A stretch of 64,000 nt of DNA from Prinsepia uniflora (taxonomy: Eukaryota; Streptophyta; Magnoliopsida; Rosales; Rosaceae): NCBI GenBank assembly GCA_032719365.1, contig CM064862.1, positions 4,972,501 to 5,036,500 of the forward strand. The letters run 5' to 3'. Below are positions 11,101 through 22,801 of the stretch, one piece after another; position 1 is the first letter of the stretch, and each line of letters opens with the position of its first letter. The translations under genes and the position numbers were made by a program. The notes below the pieces were generated by a model that saw only the letters and a list, made by a program, of their open reading frames with translations, searched no databases and had not been told where the DNA came from.

Positions 11101-12791
11101 AGGACTATGACTGCACGATTGAGTACCATTATGGAAAAGCTAATGTGGTAGCTGATGCGTTGAATCGGAAATCAACACATTCTGTGGCACACCTACGGAT
11201 GACCCATTTGCCCCTATTAGTTGAACTCCGTAAGACCAGCGTTAATTTGGGACTTAATAGCCAAGGTGCTTTGCTAGCTAGTTTCTAGGTGCGGCCAATC
11301 CTAATCGACCAGATCATTGATGCTCAATTCTAAGATCCTGTCTCGTGCATACTACGAATTGAAGTGGAAACGGGAAAGCGGCAAGATTTTACAGTCAGAG
11401 ATGATGGAGCCTTACTAAAGGAAGGACGGTTGTGTGTACCAAACGATGGAGCACTGAAGAAGGAGATTCTGGATGAGGCTCCCAGTTCTGCCTATGTGAT
11501 GCATCCTGGAGGGACCAAGATGTATCATACGCTTCAAGAACATTATTAGTGGCTGGGTATGAAACGGAAGATCACTGAGTTTGTCAGTAAGTGTTTGATT
11601 TGTCAGCAAGTGAAGGCTGAGAGACAAAGACCCTATGGAGCATTGCAACCACTTCCTATCCCAGAATGGAAATGGGATCACATAACGATGGATTTTGTGT
11701 TTGGACTTCCTAGGACACCCAGAGGCCACGATGGAGTTTGGGTGATTATGGATAGGCTTACGAAGTCATCCCACTTCTTGCCTGTACGAGAGAATTTCAG
11801 GATGACACAGTTTGCTCAGTTGTTCATCGATGAGATCATCCGATTGCACGGTACTCCAGAATCGATACTTTCTGACAGGGACCCGAGGTTTAATTCACGG
11901 TTTTGGCAGAGTCTGCAAGAGACTTTTGGGAAGAAACTACGTTTCAGCACTGCTTTTCATCCTTAGACCGACAGTCAGTCTAAGTGGACCATTCATATTT
12001 TGGAGGACATGATGCGAGCTTGTGTTTTACAATTTCAAGGTACTTGGGAATCGCATCTAGAATTGTTGGAGTTTTCTTATAACAACAGTTATCAGGCGAG
12101 CATTGGAATGGCACCTTACGAAGCCTTGTATGGACGACAGTGCAGAACCCCGTTATGTGGGACGGACGTGGGTGAAAGGAAATTGACTAGATCCGAGTTG
12201 GTGGTATTGACAACAGAGAGAGTCAAACTCATCAGAGATAGGCTCAAGGCAGCCCAAGACAGACAAAAGAGCTATATGGACCATCGGATTAGAGATCTTG
12301 AGTTTGAGGTCAGAGATTGGGTATTTCTGAAGCTATCTCCTTGGAAAGGTATAGTGAGGTTTGGCAGGCTGGGAAAGTTGAGCCCTCGTTTTATCGGACC
12401 ATACGAGATTATTGAGAGGGTCGGCCAAGTTGCATATAGATTAGCACTACCTCCAGAACTTTCTAAGGTCCACGATGTATTCCACGTGTCGATGCTACGG
12501 AAGTATGTGTATGATGCATCTCATGTACTGGAAGAGCAACCCATTGAACTCAGAGAAGGCTTAAGCTTTGAAGAACAACCCGTACAGATTTTGGATCGAA
12601 AAGATAAGGTTCTTCGTCGGAAGACCATTCCCTTAGTAAAGGTTCTCTGGAGAAATCAGAATGTGGAGGAAGCCACATGGGGACCTGAAGCACAGATGCG
12701 AGAACAATTTCCATATTTGCCGAAATTTCTTATGGGGGGGGGGGGGGATGTAACGCCCCTGAAATTCGAAGGATGTAAATTTGTAAAATAA
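11101..12791 (+). pseudogene. pol: Tekay-type pol remnant: end of RNase H, integrase, chromodomain
   Basis: It continues in the new frame with the KANVVADAL motif of RNase H, the integrase HHCC zinc-binding region (HPGGTKMYH ... CLICQQVKAE), the core with TMDFVFGLP and SDRDPRF, the GPYEIIERVG region and a C-terminal chromodomain (IPLVKVLWRN ... EEATWGPE). Stops are at 11286, 11331, 11547 and 11964. The catalytic Glu of the D,D-35-E triad, normally in a QSER motif, is Lys here (QSKW). The frame runs through the poly-G tract and stops inside the LTR at 12789-12791. The chromodomain and long LTR place it with Tekay/Del chromoviruses. Confidence 0.93.
12734..12747 (+). other. Poly-G polypurine tract
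   Basis: Fourteen consecutive G precede the LTR start (TGTAACGCCCC at 12749). It sits exactly where the polypurine tract is expected, but it is a homopolymer rather than the AAGGGGGGAAGG type seen in element E. The length may be uncertain from sequencing slippage. Confidence 0.7.
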
Positions 12792-13906
12792 TAAATGAAA
12801 TGACGTTTTTACCCTTGTGAATAGTATGGCCAAATAGTTTAATTTTTGCGTGGCAGGTCGAACGAACGTTGATCGATAACTGTGACGTATTTCAGGATGT
12901 CACGAGTCCATAGACAGGTGGCACGTCCGATTCCGACGACCAGGGAAGAAGTTATGACGTTCAGAAGTTCAAGGGCATTTCCATAATTAAGTCGAGAAGG
13001 GAAAATTTGTTGACTTTTCAAACGACATGGAATTTTCACGCAATTCGAAGATCGTTAGGAAGGTCTCGATGCCCTGAATCCGTAGACAGACGGCACGCTG
13101 AAAACGGATCTCGGACGGATGAGTTACGGTTCTAGAACGAGAAGGGCACTTTGGTAATTTTGTGAAGGAGGGCAAAATGGTAATTTGCCAAGGCTGCAGT
13201 TTGGACAGCCGTGCGTGGGACTAATTGTTTAACAGAGTGAGTGACTTGGAGGGAGGATTGTTTAACCACGTGAGTGTCAATTGTCACTGAGAAGGACTGA
13301 ATTGGGGCAGTTTTGAGGTAGTGGAAGCACATTTAGGTGGGTTTGTAATAGGGAACAGAGCACATGTAGAATTGAAAATGGTTTTCGGTCAGTTGCGGGA
13401 AACAGAATCACAGTGGGTCTGAGGGATTCTTTTAGTGAATTGTGTAGGCCGGTTTGAAAACAGAGAGGTTAGAATCATTGAGAAGTCATTCGAGAGCCAT
13501 TCTGAGAAAGAGAAACGGAGAAACCAGTTCTGGGAAAAAAATCGAAAATGGAGGGAAATTTCTCAATTTGATTTATGAGGGGAAATGAGCTACACTGAGG
13601 TTGGAAATAATCTTCTGGACTCTTTTAGACTTCAACCGTACAAACATTGAAGGAAATTGATCGCGGTTTGGCCAAGAACCCAAGTTCCAGTTTCTGGAAA
13701 ATTTCGAGCTTGAGGACGACCACCTACGGGTAAGTATTCATGAAATTGGCTACGGTTTAATGTTTGTTTAGGTCATACAAAGTTTTTGTATCAATTAATT
13801 TGAAAACTAAGATGAATTGAGTGAGGTTCAAAAGTTTGACCCGTCTGTTTGATCTTGAGAGAAGAGTTGGATTTAGAGCTTGTTGTGTGAAATTAATAAT
13901 GGAGAA
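12749..13906 (+). repeat. LTR D, piece 1
   Basis: It holds the two diverged copies of the upstream module with TAGACAGRYGGCACG-like cores (12912-12927 and 13085-13096). It continues through the leader-like region up to the Cassandra insertion. No gene is seen. Confidence 0.85.
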
Positions 13907-14998
13907 TGTAAGACTCGTGTCCTGGAGGGAACGGTGAACAATCCCACATTCCTGCGAGGGGGAATGGTCTGGGAGAGGATGATGGTGTGCCTTAAACGTG
14001 TAGGCACACACCTATCTAGAACTAGGCCTTTTGGGAGCTCAAGTGGCTTTGGGGGGATTGGAACCCCAAAGTTAAGCGAGTTGAGGCTGGTGCAATTCCA
14101 TGATGGGTGACCCCCTGGGAAGTTGCACCAAGAGCTCCCGAAAACAAAACCGTGAGGGTAAGGCCCAAAGCGGACAATATGGTCCTAACCAAGGAGGGTC
14201 GGGTCCTCACAATTTGGTATCAGAGCCAGACCCCGACCGGGAAGTGTGCTAGCGAGGACGCTGGGCCCTAAGGGGGGTGGATTGTAAGACCCGTGTCCTG
14301 GAGGGAACGGTGAACAATCCCACATTCCTGCGAGGGGGAATGGTCTGGGCGAGGATGGTGGTGTGCCTTAAAGGTGTAGGCACACACATATCTAGTACTA
14401 GGCCTTTTGGGAGCTCAAGTGGGTTTGGGGGGGATTGGAACCCCAAAGTTAAACGAGTTGAGGCTAGTGCAATTCCATGATGAGTGACCCCCTGGGAAGT
14501 TGCCCCATGAGCTCCCGAAAACAAAACCGTGAGGGTGAGGCCCAAAGTGGACAATATGGTGCTAGATGAGTCGAGTCCTGACCGAGAAGGGTCGGGTGCT
14601 GACAATTTGGTATCAGAGCCAGACCCCGATCGGGGAAGTGTGCCAGCGAGGACGCTGGGCCCTAAGGGGGGTGGTTTGTAAGACCCGTGTCCTGGAGGGA
14701 ACGGTGAACAATCCCACATTCCTGCGAGGGGGAATGGTCTAGGAGATGATGGTGGTGTGCCTTAAAGGTTTAGGCACATACCTATCTAGCACTAGGCCTT
14801 TTGGGAGCTCAAGTGGCTTTGGGGGGGATTGGAACCCCAAAGTTAAGCGAGTTGAGGCTGGTGCAATTCCATGACGGGTGACCTCTTGGGAAGTTGCACC
14901 ATGAGCTCCCGAAAACAAAACCGTGAGGGCGAGGCCTAAAGCGGACAATATGGTGCTAGATGAGTCAGGTCCTGACCCAGGAGGGTCGGGTCCTGACA
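13907..14998 (+). mobile_element. Cassandra-type TRIM, copy 2: tandem three-LTR form
   Basis: The order is LTR (13907-14211), interior with primer site (14212-14282), LTR (14283-14604), interior (14605-14676), LTR (14677-14998). The 5-bp duplication GAGAA flanks the whole array (13902-13906, 14999-15003). It therefore arose from one insertion that later gained a unit, most simply by unequal LTR-LTR recombination, or was inserted already as a tandem. The first LTR carries a small deletion (TAGATGAGTCGGGT-like stretch missing near 14184). Confidence 0.93.
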
Positions 14999-15003
14999 GA
15001 GAA

Positions 15004-15524
15004 CCTAAATTAAGTTACCATGGAAGGTTTTCGATGAACAAATTAAAGGAATTAGGCTGGTTTTGTAGGAGATTGAACCGGGTTGTGTTGTGGGTTTGGG
15101 ACCCATTTAGCAGTGAGTCGGGTGAAGATGACGACACTGTAGCTACAGTGCAGGGCGCGTGGCTTTCACGCGCAGCCACTTTGGGCGGCGCGCGCGTGAG
15201 GGCGCATGAGGCCATATCTCCGGTCACGGTCAACATGTGATTTGATCCTTACAGTGTAACGAACATTTTGAGTTAAATTTCGAGTCGATCGGATGTCGTT
15301 CGGGATAGTTGGGAGAGTTCGAAAGTTTAGGATTTTAATTTAATTACGTCTTAAAATCCCGAAAAATTAGGGAAATTAATATAAGCTTATTGGAAGTGTT
15401 TGTGACCCAAATTGTGATCTTTGACAAGCCAGGACATTCCCGAGGCAACCGAGGAGCTTACGGGACGCGATTGACGCGTTCGAACTTCGTGAGTGGACTT
15501 TTGATTTCTAACCGAGTATGCATA
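15004..15524 (+). repeat. LTR D, piece 2
   Basis: It contains the GC-rich hairpin GCGCGTG/CACGCGC (15155-15173) and the left arm GTGAGTGGAC (15489-15498) of the LTR inverted-repeat pair. It is followed by the target site GCATA (15520-15524) of element E. Confidence 0.85.
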
Positions 15525-17269
15525 TGACAGGACCCGCCCTGATCCTCTCTAGGACCACATGGGGACGAGCCCTGCTCCCGTCTAACACCCAATATCATCA
15601 AAACCATTTCTTGATTCCAGCATGTGAACATATAAGTAAATCGGAAAATATTTAAGCATGCAAGTGTTTAATGAAATCGGGCCCACTCACAATACAATCC
15701 TGCTAGGAACCGAACGTATACCCTCGTCCTGGTACAATTGTACAATCCCTGTCATGTCCAAAGTATACGTAAAGGTCAATATAAACCCCTAACATTTAAC
15801 CATGAAACCCTGGACCGAAACCGGCCCGGAAAGGCCGCCCGAACGCACTTCCCGAGATAATAAACCTCAATTTGACCAACTTAATGATCTCCGATCGAAC
15901 TGAAACCACCTCCATTGGATCCGGATCGTCGAAACCTAAAGAATGGTGGCGGTCCCACCAAAAACACTATTCACACGCGCCCCCACGCGTCGGTCAACGC
16001 ATGAACAGTTCCTACTGACGTCATCGCTGACGTCATCTGACAGCTGTCAAGTCTGACATGTCAGACTCTGACAGGTGCCACGTGTCAACACCCGATTGGT
16101 CCACCTCACTGATCTGTCAGGCCACGTGTCAGATTTGACATGTGCCACGTGTCAGCACGGCACTGGTCCACATCACTGACATGTTAGTGACACGTGGCAG
16201 TCCCTGATTGGGCCACGTCACTAACATGTCAGTGCTGATTGTGCACTGACATGTGCCACGTGTCGTCCGAAGAGTGGTCCACGTCACCTGACAGGTCTGA
16301 CAGTGTGCCACATCATCACCATCAACATCGCGACGGGTCGACCCATTTCTCTGCAACTGGGTCGATCTGACCCGCGATCTGACCCGGTTACCATTTCGTC
16401 AATTCTCAACCATTTTAACTCAGGTTTGTTCCTAAATGTTCGTCTCAATCCCAGAAACGGTTCTAACTAAACAAAATTATAAAACAAGGGCTGAATCGAA
16501 GTCTTACCTCGATGAACAGATTCTGGGTTTCCCGTCGCTTTTTAACCTTTGATCAGGCCACCACTCATCACAAAATCGAGCCCTAGAGGTTCCTAACAGT
16601 CCAGAGAGTCGATTAGGGTCAAAATGAATCAAAAATATACGTTGGAATTCAAGCTTTCATACTCTGAGTTTTTAGACAGTTTTCGGGTTAGCACAGTCCT
16701 ACCTCGCCGTCGTCTACCGCCGTTCACCGCCGTCCCTCAGCCCTCACCAGTGAGTCTCTCACACACAGACACAGAGCATGGGTGAAATGCAAGGGTGTTG
16801 ATTGAATGGACGGTATGTGTGTGCAATCGGGTAGGAAATATAAAGGATGGAGGGAATTATGCCGAAATGATTTGGACGGTCCAGATTAAATCTCAGGAAT
16901 GAGATCAAAGGTTCATATCAAGTCTGGGGTTCTTTAGATGAGTGGCTGGATCAAAAGTGGGTTTTTAATTCTATTTAAATTCTTAGTGGAGCTGATCCAA
17001 TCTAGCCAATGGATGAGTGACACTTGTCACTCATTCAGGTGTCCTCTAATCATAATTTCAAAATAAAATATTCGACACAATTACCGAGACGCGAAACTTC
17101 CGAATTCACGTTTCTGACCATAACTTCCTCGTACGAAGTCCGATTTCGGCGTGCCGCCTGTCTACGGACTCAGGACATCGAGACCTACCCAACGGTCTTT
17201 GAGTCATGTGAAAATTAGTTGCCAAACGAAAAGTCAACATTTTGGCCCCTAAAGTCCAAATTACCGTAA
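15525..17269 (-). repeat. 3' LTR of E, outer piece
   Basis: It matches the 5' LTR (37810-40643) but lacks about 870 bp. After the first 65 bp it jumps from the equivalent of about 37873 to about 38746. The tail, up to the target site CGTAA (17265-17269), aligns with about 38746-40413 of the 5' LTR. It contains the 26-bp palindrome region at 17011-17036 with one mismatch. Confidence 0.9.
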
Positions 17270-19666
17270 TGTAACGACCCGTCCTAAATATCAGGATTTA
17301 ATAATATTTAATTATGATTTACTAATCAGGGATTAGTTGGGCGATTTCGGACGAATTGTGCAAAATGACCGTTTTGCCCCTAGGCGTGGGCAAAACGTTG
17401 ACTTTTATTTCGGATTTTCAAATGGACTTTGACCGATGACCGTGACGTAGTTCGGGACGTCACGAGTTCATAGACAGGTGGCACGTTCGATTTCGACGTT
17501 CGTGGAGAAAGTTATGGTGTTCGGAAGTTGAGGGGTATTTTGGTAATTTGGCTTATTAGGGGCCAAATGTTGACTTTTTGATCGGGAGGTCCGATGGGCG
17601 AGGGCCAAGGATCGTTACGTAGGTATCGTCGATACGAATCCAACGACAGGCGGCATGCCGAAATCGGAGATTCGACGACAACGTTATGGTCAAGGAAACG
17701 AACTAACGAACCGAGGCTCGGATTAAAATAATAATATAATAATGAATAGTGACCGTTGACCCTACACACCTGGATGAGTGACAAGTCCCTTGAAATCAGA
17801 ATCCATGTTTTTGGGGGAGACCTCATGATGATGTTTAATTAGTTTTTAATTAATTAATTAATCTTTTAATTTCCATTAACCTCCATATTTTCCTTAACCG
17901 TGTACAACCAAATCCAATACTCTCCCAACCAATTCCTCTTCCATTGCTGAACCTGAGAGTGTGAATTTGTGAGCAATTTGAGAGTGAATTCAACTGGGTA
18001 AACACGAGAGATTGACAGTGAGGAGGAACTGAGAATTCGAAAGATTTAGTTTTGGGAGGGAAAATCAAATTGGACGAATTGAGCTGCGATGATCGAATTG
18101 GAGCTTGGAAACATCTTACTGAGGTTGTGACGAGTCGATCCACGTCAAAAACGAGAAGAATTGGTGCCGTTTTGGCTCTGATCGAGCTTGGTGACAGAGG
18201 AAGAAATCGAGGATGAGTCGTGGAGTTTGGAGCTGCGATTGACTCAATTGTTGTGGGGAAATGACTCCTCATGATCCCACGATGCTTCTGGGTTCATCAA
18301 TTGAAGGAAAACGTTGGAGAATGGCAGAACTCCATTGTTGAACAGTGACAGTGCTCGAGTTTGAGTCGTGACGTTTGAGCACCGGTTTGATGCAATTGAT
18401 GTGGGGGAATTGTTCCTCAGGGTCCGTTGATGCTTCTGGAATCATCAATTGGATGAAAGCTGCAGCAATTGAGGGAGTTCCATGATTGCACAGTAACCGG
18501 GTGTTCTTCGTGGATCATCGTTGAATCGTGGAATTGTAGGTAATGTTTTGTGTAATCAACGTTACAGAACCTTAATTTAACTTAAAACGAAACTAATGGA
18601 ATGATCAATTGAAGGAATTAGGATCGAATTGACAGGATTGGAACCGGGTCGTCTCGCGGGTAAACTGGACCCGTTTACCAGACATACGGGTTAGGACGAT
18701 GCACTGTAGCAGGCGCGTGGGTCTCACGCGCAGCCACTCACGGCGGCGCGTGACGGCGCGTGGGCATGAATCTCGAGGTGAGGTCAACATGACTTCTGTC
18801 CTATTTAATGTAACGGACATTTTGGAATTGGTTTCGTGTCGATCGGACACCGTCTCGTTATTGTTCGGGATGTCCGAAGGTTTTAAATCCAGCTTAAAAA
18901 TACTTAAAAATTCGGGAAAATTACGGGACTTGAATAGGATGTTAATGATGAGGTTAGTGATCCTCTAAATTGATTTGAACAGGATTGGGAGTCCCGGTGA
19001 TAGTGGTGTGGCCCGGGAAGGCCTATGGCACGCATATCGAGGCGCTTGGTTAAACGGTCTGTGAGTGGACATTGGTTTCATAAATTCGATGCATGCATAA
19101 CTGTTTTATGATTGTTATAATTATGATTAAATGATTTACTTTGGATATCGGTGAATTTAAATGGTTTCACGCATTTCGAGGTGATTTACGTATTTTCACG
19201 TAAACCGAGGTTTTCTGGATTTGCACCGATTTCCATAAATGTGGTTGGATATGATTTCATGAAACGGTTACGAACTTGAATAAAGTAAAATCGGGCCAGG
19301 GGCCCAGTTGAACTATGAAATCGGGCCAGGGGCCCAGTTAACATGTGGATCGGGCCAGGGGCCCAGTTAACTTGTGAAATCGGGCCAGGGGCCCAGTTGA
19401 TTTCTACATACGATTGCGGGTCGGGGACCCTAAAATGGAATTGAATAAATGTTTTCTGGTTTACATTTTATATATATTCACATGCTAAAAACAATAGTGG
19501 TTTTGATGATATGGAAAATCTGGTTATGGCACGTTTCACGGTATTTGGGCTTGAGACCCGTCTGATGAAACTTAATGATTGGTTTGGATTTTTATCCATG
19601 TATATATATATGCCTTGCATGTGGATATCAATAAAATGTATTTGGTACTGCACTGTATAGATCATT
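17270..19666 (+). repeat. Solo LTR B, left piece
   Basis: It holds the GC-rich hairpin (about 18713-18732), the left arm CTGTGAGTGGAC (19059-19070) and the GGGCC palindrome array (19287-19432). It stops in the target site TCATT (19662-19666) of A2. Confidence 0.88.
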
Positions 19667-22600
19667 TGACAGGACCCATCCCAATCCCCCCGGGATTACC
19701 GTGGAATGTGCCCTGCTCCCGTCCAACAAGGGGTGTCAGACAAAGGATGACCAAGAGCCACTGCCCAAACAGGGCATCCAGAGTGCGCAAGGATCGATGG
19801 AGGAGGTGTGCAATGTCCCAGTCCCTGCTGCAATCGCATCCGTAATCAACCTGAAGGGCATTAAAACCAAAAGCTGTGAGTGGACAAAAACCAATAAGTT
19901 TACCAAATACATTTATAAGACATTTATGCCCTCCAATAAAAACGTATGCATGCCACAAAAACCAGTAACCAAAACGTTTGCTCAACCGAGCCCTTAGGGC
20001 CTTAGCCCAAAAACCGTTAACCAAAAACCAAGTGTGGGAACTCAGCCCAAAACCGTGGAATACCACCACCATACATATACGACCATGTGGGTCACCACCC
20101 ACGACCATAAATGAACATCAATTCATTAAAATCACACAATCATAAATCCACCTGGAAAGCCATTTCATTAATTCGTATTTTACCATTACCATCACCAGCA
20201 TCCCTGATGCTAGACGTCCCTGACGTCATATCTCACGGTTTCACAAGCTACGCGTGCTGCCCGGGGTCTCTCCGGGTCCATATATCTGACATCCCTGATG
20301 TCTGACGTCCCTGACGTCAATCATAGCAATCCTGCTCCTGAGTCATCATACGGTCCGGCTGCTCCGTATGGTGACCCTTCACAGGCAATGCACCGTGACT
20401 TTCCCAGTGTCCCAGACATCTGGAGGAGACCATCATATATCCATGTGTACAGATGGTATATGGAAAAATAGTTTTATTAACTCATTTCACAACATCACAA
20501 TGGGCCCTACCCGAATTTTCCATAAAACAAAACATTTCCATTTTGGGTCCCTGACCCGAAACCACATTTATTAAATATAGGGCCCCTGACCCGAAATCAT
20601 CATTTTAATCCAACTGGGCCCCTTGCCCGATAACATAACTCAAATGGGTCTCGGCCCGATTTTATACCAACTGGGCCCCTGGCCCGATTTCATTAACCAA
20701 CTGGGCCCCCGGCCCGATTCTCAAAAGGACTCCAAGTCCGAAATTTCCAAAACAAGTGGGCCTCAAGCCCGAGTTCATCTTTCTAATATAAAAACCATTT
20801 TATCATAATATTTATTTAACCACAAGCATGCAAAACCACAAATAAACCGTTAATCCCGATACACGTGAAATACGGAAAACACCTCGAAATACGTGCAACA
20901 TACCCAAAATCAATACTCACAAATACCATCATAGAAATCATGTATATAAACCATATAACACATTTAAGCATGCATAGGATTTATAAAACCAAAGTCCACT
21001 CACAGACCGTTTTAACCGTGTGCCTCGATATGCGTGCCACCGGCCCTCCCGGGCCACACCACTATCACCGGGACTCCCAATCCTGTCCAAATCACATTAG
21101 AGGGTTACTAACCTCATCATTAACATCCTATCAAAGTCCCGTAATTTTCCCGAATTTTTACTTATTTTTAAACTTAATTTAAAACCTTCGGACATCCCTA
21201 ACAATATCGAGACGGTGTCCGATCGACACGAAACCAATTCCAAAATGTCCGTTACAATAAATAGGGCAGAAGTCATGTTGACCTCACCTCGAGATTCGTG
21301 CCCACGCGCCGCCACGCGCCACCGTGAGTGGCTGCGCGTGAAACCCACGCGCCTGCTACAGTGTTACCAGCCCAACCCGTTTGTCTGGTAAACGGGTCCA
21401 ATTCACCCGCGACACAACCCGGTTCCAATCCTGTCAATTCGATCCTAATTCCTTCAATTAATCATTCCATTAGCTTCGTTTTAAGTCCAATTATAAGTCT
21501 GTAACATCAATTACACGATAACTTACCCAAATTCCATCGATTCCACGATGAACACGAAGAACACTCCGGTCACTGTTCAATCATGGGATTCCTTCAATCT
21601 CGATTGATTTCCCTAAATTGGTTCAACCAGAAGCATCAGTGGACTCCGTTAAACATTTCCCCCAACTCAATTGCATCAATCCATTGCTCAATCTCCACGA
21701 CTCAAGCTCGAACATCCGTACACTGTGCAACCATGGAGTTCCATCGATCTCGATCGGTTTCCTTCAATTGATGAACCCAGAAGCATCGTGGGATCATGAG
21801 GAACACAATCCCCACAACAATTGAGTCAATCACAGCCCCAAACTCCACGACTCAGCCTCGATTTCTTCCTCTGTCACCAAGCTCGAACAGAGCCAAAACG
21901 GCACCAATCCTTCTCGTTTTTGATGTGGATCGACTCGTCACAACCTCAGGAAGATGTTTGTAACCTCCAATTCGATCATCACAGCCCAATTCCTTCAATT
22001 CGAATTTTCCCTCTCATTTTCCCGAAATCAAAAATCCAAAATTCAACACTCTCACAACCCCTCGTGTTTCCCCGTTAATTCCCTCATCTTAGTCTCCCAT
22101 TTTCTCACAAGAACAGCAGAAGAAGGGAGCCAATTCTCCCTAATCCGAATCCCACATTTTGTGCACGGTTTAGGAACAAAGAGGAGCAAATTAGGGGAAA
22201 TGGTGGATTAGATGATGATGATGTAGTAATGATGATGTTTGGAGGGAAACAAGGAGCTGGAAACAAGGGATGGGTGACACTTGTCACTCATCCAGGTGTG
22301 TAGGGTCAACGGTCACTATTCATTACTATATTATTATTTTAATCCCGGCCTCGGTTCGTTAGTTCGTTTCCTTGACCATAACGTCGTCGTCGGATCTCCG
22401 ATTTCGGCATGCCACCTGTCATTGGATTCGTATCGACGATACCTACGTAACGGTCCTTGGCCCTCGCCCATCGGACCTCCCGGTCAGAAAGTCAACATTT
22501 GGCCCCTAATAAGCCAAATTACCAAAATACCCCTCAACTTCCGAACACCATAACTTTCTCTACGAATGTCGGAATCGAACGTGCCACCTGTCTATAAACT

Positions 22601-22801
22601 CGTGACGTCCCGAACTACGTCACGGTCATTGGTCAAAATCCATTTGACCGCCCGAACAAAAAGTCAACATTTTGCCCACGACTAGGGGCAAAACGGTCAT
22701 TTTGCACATTTTGTCCGATTCCGCCCTACTAACCACCGTTCAACCTCGCTAATCAAGATTAGTCACTAAACTAATCCCGGAATTCGGGACGGGTCGTTAC
22801 A
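19667..22801 (-). repeat. 3' LTR of A2 (3135 bp)
   Basis: It contains the inverted-repeat arms at 19874-19885 and 20994-21005, the GGGCC array (20520-20775), the GC-rich hairpin near 21333 and the palindrome at 22268-22293 (one wobble mismatch). The offset to the other LTR is exactly 6,288 bp. Confidence 0.93.

Noticed and set aside
9590..12791. Functional host gene with reverse transcriptase domain
   Set aside because: Nine in-frame stops, one frameshift and lost catalytic residues; the flanks are polypurine tract and LTR.
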